From an uncultured Eubacteriales bacterium (GTDB taxonomy: Bacteria > Bacillota > Clostridia > Oscillospirales > Acutalibacteraceae), in the NCBI GenBank assembly GCA_934546985.1, contig CAKTEE010000012.1:1-64000 (forward strand): 64,000 nt of DNA. Direction: 5' to 3'. The translations under genes were made by a program, and so were the position numbers. This document shows, in pieces, positions 59,143-64,000 of the stretch. Below the pieces are notes generated by a model. The model did not search any database and was not told where the DNA came from. It saw only the letters and a list, made by a program, of their open reading frames with translations. The first letter of the stretch is position 1, and each line of letters opens with the position of its first letter.

Positions 59143-59242
59143 GCCCAAATGCCGGGGTTTCAAGTTGCATATTCGTAGATGTAAAACGGCTGTTTTTGCT
59201 TTGCGTATGGATTTGAACTCCCGTACAACTGAATATCTGCAC

Positions 59243-59285
59243 GGACGGCAGACAAGTCATTTAAAACTTGTCTGCCGTTTTTTAT
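59243..59285 (+). terminator. Intrinsic terminator
   Basis: ACGGCAGACAAGT / ACTTGTCTGCCGT with a T6 tail. No intact gene lies directly upstream, so it may belong to a lost gene. Confidence 0.85.
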
Positions 59286-59352
59286 TACCTACTGCCCGAA
59301 GTTTTGCGAAAGACTTTGGGCTTTTTCATTTCACAAAAAAAGAGCGATCAAA

Positions 59353-59637
59353 ATGTATTTTACCAATACCCCGTCCCTCAACAGTATGGAAGCAATGATG
59401 ATACGCCCGTCTGGAGACGTGCAGCGAGGTGGCGGCAAAAACCGCAGCCCATACAAATATACGAAAAAAGACTGCGCCTGCAGATTTTGTCTTTACTACA
59501 GGAAAAAGGACGGATGCACTGTTCCAATATGCCCTGTGCTGGACATCCGGCTTTCCTGCGGCGCGGCTTCTCTCAGCGAAGTCGTCAAATCCGCACTTTC
59601 GGAGGTGAAGCATAACCTTTTTGCTTTCTTTGTGTGA
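59353..59637 (+). CDS. Small Cys-rich protein, possibly truncated
   Basis: 94 residues, ATG with a poor ribosome site. Begins MYFTNTPSLNSMEAMM and has a cysteine cluster CACRFCLYY...GCTVPICPVLDIRLSCG. Similar small Cys-rich proteins with the same N-terminal phrase are common in clostridial conjugative elements, from memory. The C-terminus departs after SEVKHN, suggesting a frameshift or truncation. Cysteine spacing could bind zinc. Probably a relic of mobile DNA beside the tRNA. Confidence 0.5.
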   Translation: MYFTNTPSLNSMEAMMIRPSGDVQRGGGKNRSPYKYTKKDCACRFCLYYRKKDGCTVPICPVLDIRLSCGAASLSEVVKSALSEVKHNLFAFFV

Positions 59638-59652
59638 AAATTGAAAAAGCAC

Positions 59653-60207
59653 TTACATTATTTTCTTAATATCGTGGATTACTTTTTGACACTGTAATAA
59701 TTCATTAGCACTCAAACATTTTTCATACACTATTTTGTATTTCATTTGAAAATCACTATAACTATACTCGTATTCTTCACTAAAATGCCATGGATATAAA
59801 GGTGTTATTTTAAAATATATCTTATCTTTTATTTTATACAACCATGTAGAAAATAATTTGCTTTCGAAACAGCAATACTTGCTACCAATCCATATATTAT
59901 TAACCTCCTGTAAATCTAATGACTGCAATGGTAATGCTTCTGCACAGCAATGGTAATATTCGTTCTGAGATTTTCCAATTTCTTTTTCTAATAAATTTGC
60001 TGGAAGTTCTAAATCATCAATTTTATAAAAATGAGAGTATAATTCGGTTATCGCATATCCAAGTATGTCCTCTAATAAAAGATATTTATTAAAGTGATTT
60101 TCGAATATTACTTTGACAGGAGAATCAAAACATATGTTTTCGTCGCAAATCTCTAATTTAAGACTATTCTCATTACCCATATTGATTAAATCAAAGATTT
60201 TTATCAT
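59653..60207 (-). CDS. Putative immunity protein of the RHS/HINT locus
   Basis: 184 residues, soluble and acidic; ATG after AGGAAAG. Features: DLINMGNENSLKLEICDEN, AITELYSHFYKIDDLELP, YYHCCAEALPLQSLDLQEVNNIWIGSKYCCFESKLFSTWLYK. No family recognised. It lies beyond the first immunity gene of the orphan cassette on the same strand, so it could be a second immunity gene left from another cassette. Confidence 0.55.
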   Translation of the reverse strand: MIKIFDLINMGNENSLKLEICDENICFDSPVKVIFENHFNKYLLLEDILGYAITELYSHFYKIDDLELPANLLEKEIGKSQNEYYHCCAEALPLQSLDLQEVNNIWIGSKYCCFESKLFSTWLYKIKDKIYFKITPLYPWHFSEEYEYSYSDFQMKYKIVYEKCLSANELLQCQKVIHDIKKIM

Positions 60208-60305
60208 TTTATAATCTTTCCTTTTCTATTTACCATTCCGGATTTAATTAATGCATTTTTCATAATCATTCGTTAATTCATTCCAAAAGCTTATGATTAA
60301 AAAAT

Positions 60306-60725
60306 TTATCCATTTAGCATAATTTTATTTCCTATTTCATCTTTCTCTAATTTTAATAATTTGTTGTTAAATTGTTCTAATAGTCCTATTTCACTTTCAA
60401 TAAAGAAACTACATCTATGTTTACGTTCATCGTTATCTGAAATTTCCATATCTACTTCTATTTTTATATGTCCTAATTTGTCCATTTTCAAAATATCCAT
60501 AGAAAATGCCGGAGTATAATTTCCAGTTTTTTTACCAAATTCAAGATAACAATTTTGATTAGAGTTATCAATATAAGCGTTTATTTCATTATGAACCTTT
60601 TCTAAAAACTGTATTGGAATATAGCAACTTTGAAAAGCTTCTATATACTCAGCCTTACAGATAATTTTTAATTCTATTAAGTCACTATCTTCCCATATTT
60701 TTTCCATAATAATATTATCTTTCAT
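60306..60725 (-). CDS. Immunity protein for the HINT-linked toxin cassette
   Basis: 139 residues from the ATG after AGGAG; a longer frame to 60812 runs into the toxin gene. Soluble, acidic: MEKIWEDSDLIELKIICKAEY, GKKTGNYTPAFSMDILKMD, IKIEVDMEISDNDERKHRCSFFIESE. It starts 10 bases after the toxin stop, the normal immunity position. Family not recognised; it does not look like the SUKH protein paired with the similar Bacillus toxin. Confidence 0.65.
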   Translation of the reverse strand: MKDNIIMEKIWEDSDLIELKIICKAEYIEAFQSCYIPIQFLEKVHNEINAYIDNSNQNCYLEFGKKTGNYTPAFSMDILKMDKLGHIKIEVDMEISDNDERKHRCSFFIESEIGLLEQFNNKLLKLEKDEIGNKIMLNG

Positions 60726-60735
60726 AAATAATCTC

Positions 60736-61641
60736 CTAATTTTTAAATTTAAAATCATCAAAAGTACCAGTAACCGTATTATAATTAAAATGAATAGTAA
60801 CTTTAGAACCATCTGGCATTCTTGTAACAGATTCCATTTTTACCCATCCTTCAGATCCTGGCCATCTTGAATCGTTCATAGTAAATGGAAGTTCTCTAGC
60901 ATTTCGTAAAGGATCAGATTTTACTTGATGCATAGCCATTTGTTCTTTCAAATTGTTAGGGGTTATTCTTCCGGTGCTCCCATTTCCTTTAGAATTAACA
61001 GGATTTCCTACTCCACCACTATTAGAACTGGAATTTCCACTGCCGGACCCTCCAGAACTGGAGCTTCCCGCACCACTATTGCCAGTTTCTTTAGAACCTG
61101 AACCGCCGCACCTATTATGAACCAGCATACCAGTGTTACCAACAAAGTAAGTATGGAAATCTGCGACTTCAAGGTTATAGACTTTAATAGGTTCATCAAG
61201 CTTCTCAAGTGAAGTACTAAGAATGGTTACAGCAGAACCGTCAAGAGCATAAATCTCATCTCCGGCGTTCAGGTCGCCCGCAGCAGTCCAACCCTGACCG
61301 ACAACATAGAATGGGTGAGTGGTTGTAGTATCAATGTCGCCATCCGTAGTCTTAAGATGTAAAATTTCATCCGTTTCTTTGACAAAGACATTAACGACCT
61401 CTTTCAGCTCTTTTTCACCTGTATCGGGATTGTATGCCCAAACCTTGTCTCCAACCTTGATTTGGTCAATGCGCCTGCGCCCGTCCTCTGTGGCTACAAG
61501 GGTGTCGCCTGTAAAGCAGGTATTGTACAGACCTACCACCATACCTGCGAATTCCAAAATGCCCACAAGCACCATGACCCAGTCGCCGTTTTGGATGGAT
61601 TCTATGATGAATTCAAGCTGGTTTATTAAGCCGTAAGACAA
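60736..61641 (-). CDS. Orphan toxin cassette: HINT domain plus C-terminal toxin
   Basis: 301 residues from a TTG with no ribosome site, starting within the hairpin of the previous immunity gene. Residues ~1-180 copy the membrane and pretoxin HINT region of the RHS protein (NTCFTGDTLVATEDGRRRID, TTTTHPFYVVG, LEVADFHTYFVGNTGMLVHNRC). Then a Gly/Ser-rich linker (~185-225) and a toxin of ~75 residues: NLKEQMAMHQVKSDPLRN, NDSRWPGSEGWVKM, FNYNTVTGTFDDFKFK. This pattern resembles the C-terminal toxin of Bacillus LXG proteins such as YobL, presumed nucleases. A donor cassette that needs recombination to be expressed is the likeliest reading. Confidence 0.75.
   Translation of the reverse strand: MSYGLINQLEFIIESIQNGDWVMVLVGILEFAGMVVGLYNTCFTGDTLVATEDGRRRIDQIKVGDKVWAYNPDTGEKELKEVVNVFVKETDEILHLKTTDGDIDTTTTHPFYVVGQGWTAAGDLNAGDEIYALDGSAVTILSTSLEKLDEPIKVYNLEVADFHTYFVGNTGMLVHNRCGGSGSKETGNSGAGSSSSGGSGSGNSSSNSGGVGNPVNSKGNGSTGRITPNNLKEQMAMHQVKSDPLRNARELPFTMNDSRWPGSEGWVKMESVTRMPDGSKVTIHFNYNTVTGTFDDFKFKN
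61109..61640 (-). repeat. HINT-region repeat, copy A
   Basis: About 530 bp closely matching 62338-62872, both minus strand. The repeat ends at one side at the toxin junction (after VHNRC) and at the other in YGL-NQLEF, marking where cassettes swap. Confidence 0.9.
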
Positions 61642-61669
61642 ATGGTGCTAATTTTATTAGCACCATTTG
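61640..61669 (-). terminator. Hairpin after RHS immunity gene
   Basis: AAATGGTGCTA / TAGCACCATTT, placed 12 bases after the immunity stop and touching the TTG of the orphan cassette. Confidence 0.8.
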
Positions 61670-61680
61670 TTTAAAAGTAA

Positions 61681-61992
61681 CTATGATATTTCACATAAAG
61701 ATTCAACTAAATCCACACATTCAGATATAGTATTCAATAAATCTAATTCGTTTTTGCATTCTTTTTTTACTATAGGTGAATCCCATTTGTAATCTTTAAT
61801 AACATTAATAATAAAAGTTCCATTACGATCAAACTCTGGATACCAACCTATATCTATCAGATAATTTTCACCATACTTTACTTGCAATAAATCTTCCAAT
61901 AAACAAAGTTCTTGTTCATCAAAATTTTTTGTAAAATCTATTTTAAATTCATCGTATAAAATTTTTCCATTAACAAAATTAAAATTTATCAA
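61681..61992 (-). CDS. Immunity protein of the RHS toxin
   Basis: 103 residues from TTG after AGGAGTGATG. Small, acidic, soluble: FNFVNGKILYDEFKIDFTKNFDEQE, YLIDIGWYPEFDRNGTFIINVIKDY. It follows the RHS toxin gene by 13 bases. Family not recognised, although the short beta-rich layout with an acidic patch suits a nuclease inhibitor. Confidence 0.65.
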   Translation of the reverse strand: MINFNFVNGKILYDEFKIDFTKNFDEQELCLLEDLLQVKYGENYLIDIGWYPEFDRNGTFIINVIKDYKWDSPIVKKECKNELDLLNTISECVDLVESLCEIS

Positions 61993-62005
61993 CGTATCAT
62001 CACTC

Positions 62006-64000
62006 CTATTTTAATAACTTATTGTATTCGCTTGGGGTGATTGGATGACCATGAATTGTTCCCCCACTGTTTTCAATTCGAACGTAATGCGTTTCTTTTC
62101 CTTCACTAGCTCCAATCACGCTATCATAGGCTTTTACTCTCCAGTTTTTTCCATTCGTGACAGGAGTACCAGTATTCCAAGCATTTTTTTCAAATGTTCG
62201 AATGTCACCAATATTAGGAGAATATTTCGCTGGTCCGCTTTTAGTAGAATTAACAATATCTTTCCATGATTGATTTTTAGGTGGGAAATGTTTGTATCCA
62301 TGTTCTGTCCATTCCACATCACTTATACTATCATCCACACCACACCTATTATGAACCAGCATACCAGTGCTGCCGACAAAGTAGGTATGGAAATCTGCGA
62401 CTTCAAGGTTATAGACTTTAATAGGTTCATCAAGCTTTTCAAGTGAAGTACTAAGAATGGTTACGGTTGTGCCGTCAAGAGCATAAATCTCATCTCCGGC
62501 TTTCAGGTCGCCTGCGGCTTTCCATCCTTCACCGACAACATAGAACGGGTGAGTGGTTGTAGTATCAATAGTTCCGTCTGTTGTTTCAAGATGCAGGATT
62601 TCATCTGTTTCTTTGACAAAGACGTTAACGACCTCTTTCAGCTCTTTTTCACCCGTATCGGGATTGTATGCCCAGACCTTGTCTCCAACCTTGATTTCGT
62701 CAATGCGCCTGCGCCCATCCTCTGTGGCTACAAGGGTGTCGCCTGTAAAGCAGGTGTTGTACAGACCTACCACCATACCTGCGAATTCCAAAATGCCCAC
62801 AAGCACCATGACCCAGTCGCCGTTTTGGATGGATTCTATGATGAATTCAAGCTGGTTTGCCAAGCCGTAAGCCGCAAGTATCGCGCCTAAAACCGGAACC
62901 TCGGCGGAAATCAGGCAGAACTCCCACATGATAACCGTGTTCAGGACGCTTTGCAGGAGCATTGTCAGCAATTCTTCCGGTCCTGCGCCGTCGTTCATAT
63001 ACCGATGATATTCAATCGCTGACCTGATGATGGTTGATGCTGTGCCGATTGCCTGCACAATGGTCAGCGCATAGCCTGCCATCCCCATGTTGCCCGAGGG
63101 GTCTTTGAAGGTGACGGGGTTTGCGTTTGCATAGAGGTATTTATGCAGGGTAATCGGGTCGTTCAGTGCGCCCGCATAGGAATCCATGGAAGTAAAACGG
63201 CCGTTCGTCGGGTCCATATACCGGGCGCGCAGATAATAAAGCCCGGTTAAAGCGTCGAACTGTTCTCCGCAGTAGAGGTAAGCATTTTCCGTTACCCCCG
63301 TTCTTGCCGTTAAATTGCCGAACGCATCAAATTCATAGGTATCTGTAACGCTGTTGTTTTCATCCGCCAGCATTCTTACCGAGCCGTGCCCGTCGTAGAA
63401 ATAATAACGCTTTTCTCCGGCTCTTTCAAGGGAGATCAGCTCGTCGCCCCTGGTATACCATGTGAGAAGATTCCCGTTTTCATCCGTTTCGGCAATCACC
63501 TGCGCATACTGGCAGTTGGTGTCAACAATATAGTTGACCGTCCCGTTTTCACTGATTTTTTGTATGCGGTTGCCTTCCCAGTCGTAGGTATATTGTTCGA
63601 TATTTGCATTGGATGCGTCCGTGACTCGGACCAGACGGTTTTCGGTATCGTATGTGTAATTCAGTGTCTTGGAGTCTTCGGTTTTTTTGGTTTGATGCCC
63701 CGCATAGTTGTAGCTGTAACTGGCCTTTAAAATTTCCGTTCCGCCCATTTTGATCTTTTCACTCGTGAGCTGATTTTTGCTGTTGTAGCTGTATAACGTT
63801 GCATCTCCGTTTACGGTTTTTTTCGTGCGGTTGCTGTTTTTGTCATACTCATACAGCGTTTCTGTTACCTGCCCGCCTTTGGTCTCTTTCTCACCGGTAA
63901 GGCGGCCGATTTCATCATAGGTGTATTCCACCGTGCGCCCTGTTTCCTTAACGCCTGTGCGTTCGCCGTTTGCACCGAGGGTATAGGTATATTCTGCCAC
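62006..64000 (-). CDS. RHS-repeat polymorphic toxin with HINT and C-terminal toxin domain (N-terminus outside window)
   Basis: At least 664 residues; the gene continues beyond the window. YD/RHS repeats (YTYDEIGRLTGEKE, YSYNYAGHQTKK), the RHS core end (LYYLRARYMDPTNGRFTSMDSYAGALNDPITLHKYLYANANPVTFKDPSG), membrane-like helices, a pretoxin HINT domain (CFTGDTLVATEDG, THPFYVVGEGW, FHTYFVGSTGMLVHNRC) and a ~110-residue toxin (EWTEHGYKHFPPKNQSWKDI, ...YVRIENSGGTIHGHPITPSEYNKLL). His residues in HGYKHF and IHGHP suggest an RNase-like site. RHS shells encase the toxin; HINT may cut it free. Immunity gene follows 13 bases on. Confidence 0.88.
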   Translation of the reverse strand: MAEYTYTLGANGERTGVKETGRTVEYTYDEIGRLTGEKETKGGQVTETLYEYDKNSNRTKKTVNGDATLYSYNSKNQLTSEKIKMGGTEILKASYSYNYAGHQTKKTEDSKTLNYTYDTENRLVRVTDASNANIEQYTYDWEGNRIQKISENGTVNYIVDTNCQYAQVIAETDENGNLLTWYTRGDELISLERAGEKRYYFYDGHGSVRMLADENNSVTDTYEFDAFGNLTARTGVTENAYLYCGEQFDALTGLYYLRARYMDPTNGRFTSMDSYAGALNDPITLHKYLYANANPVTFKDPSGNMGMAGYALTIVQAIGTASTIIRSAIEYHRYMNDGAGPEELLTMLLQSVLNTVIMWEFCLISAEVPVLGAILAAYGLANQLEFIIESIQNGDWVMVLVGILEFAGMVVGLYNTCFTGDTLVATEDGRRRIDEIKVGDKVWAYNPDTGEKELKEVVNVFVKETDEILHLETTDGTIDTTTTHPFYVVGEGWKAAGDLKAGDEIYALDGTTVTILSTSLEKLDEPIKVYNLEVADFHTYFVGSTGMLVHNRCGVDDSISDVEWTEHGYKHFPPKNQSWKDIVNSTKSGPAKYSPNIGDIRTFEKNAWNTGTPVTNGKNWRVKAYDSVIGASEGKETHYVRIENSGGTIHGHPITPSEYNKLLK
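62338..62872 (-). repeat. HINT-region repeat, copy B
   Basis: Matches 61109-61640; this copy is inside the full RHS gene and so shows the native context. Confidence 0.9.

Noticed and set aside
58964..59260. 98-codon minus-strand frame with GEDGFEPSKSETTDLQSAPFG
   Set aside because: It runs antisense through tRNA-Tyr; this phrase is a well-known false translation of tRNA genes.
1..64000. CRISPR array, prophage or insertion sequence with transposase
   Set aside because: No evenly spaced short repeats, no phage structural genes and no transposase frame seen; repeats present are the toxin modules.

Overview
The window looks like chromosomal DNA of a low-to-mid G+C Gram-positive anaerobe of the Clostridia. 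The evidence is strong AGGAGG-type ribosome sites, frequent TTG/GTG starts, many intrinsic terminators, rubrerythrin and a 2[4Fe-4S] ferredoxin, an NPKTG cell-wall sorting signal, the DarA-HolB-RicT-TrmN6-RsmI housekeeping cluster and a FeoA-FeoA-FeoB iron operon. I cannot name a genus from sequence alone.

Left edge (1-7.8 kb): a cassette array of a secreted polymorphic toxin. Fragments carrying the same calcium-binding (thrombospondin type 3-like) module are each joined to a different C-terminal effector (a HExxHxxGxxD zinc protease, an unrecognised domain, a peptidoglycan-binding plus toxin-44-like RNase domain). Each is followed by a small membrane protein that is probably its immunity protein, usually with a hairpin after it. 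Most cassettes lack a credible start or ribosome site, and two genes are broken by one-base deletions in T runs, so much of the array looks silent or decaying. A larger piece with Ca-binding repeats and a C-type lectin domain closes it.

8-17 kb: a six-TM protein; an ECF sigma / zinc-finger anti-sigma / YfjL-like set; a small XRE regulator; two paralogous DUF4358 lipoproteins under near-identical promoters; YjbQ; a PH-domain protein; a structured leader before an AraC-type response regulator; and an iron-dependent alcohol dehydrogenase. 17-22 kb: a DtxR-family regulator divergent from feoA-feoA-feoB, a Cys-rich Feo partner, a 54-residue AraC-like mini-protein, DUF2325 and DUF3793 genes. Five GTTAGC-N4-GCTAAC palindromes predict one metal-controlled regulon. 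22.5-25.8 kb: CoA synthesis (coaX, a PanT-like ECF S component, coaBC).

25.9-29.2 kb: an island of putative orphan immunity genes (including an Imm26-Imm51 fusion) and a methyltransferase, mixed with broken coding remnants. 29.3-37.3 kb: thioredoxin, BirA-controlled bioY, a sortase-anchored surface protein, DnaC/DnaI- and DnaD-like replication proteins, a zinc/manganese ABC transporter with a Fur-type palindrome, and an acetyltransferase. 37.5-49.1 kb: a transporter, a QueG-like protein and the conserved yaaO-darA-holB-ricT...trmN6-rsmI cluster, here interrupted by an N-terminal-nucleophile hydrolase and a ferredoxin, then rubrerythrin and a MATE exporter. 49.2-52.9 kb: tRNA-Ser and a sulfur-assimilation set (O-acetylhomoserine sulfhydrylase, cysK, an IscR-like Rrf2 regulator) whose two structural promoters share an operator. 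53.4-57.1 kb: acetyltransferase, aldo/keto reductase, YccF, GH25 lysozyme and an unknown anchored protein.

57.1-59.0 kb is decayed DNA (XRE pseudogene, diverged repeats), followed by tRNA-Tyr. 59.3-64 kb: a second polymorphic toxin locus on the minus strand, with an RHS-repeat protein, HINT domain and C-terminal toxin running off the window, its immunity gene, and an orphan HINT-toxin cassette with two more immunity-like genes. Both ends of the window therefore show the same logic: a constant module, interchangeable C-terminal toxins, and immunity genes separated by hairpins.
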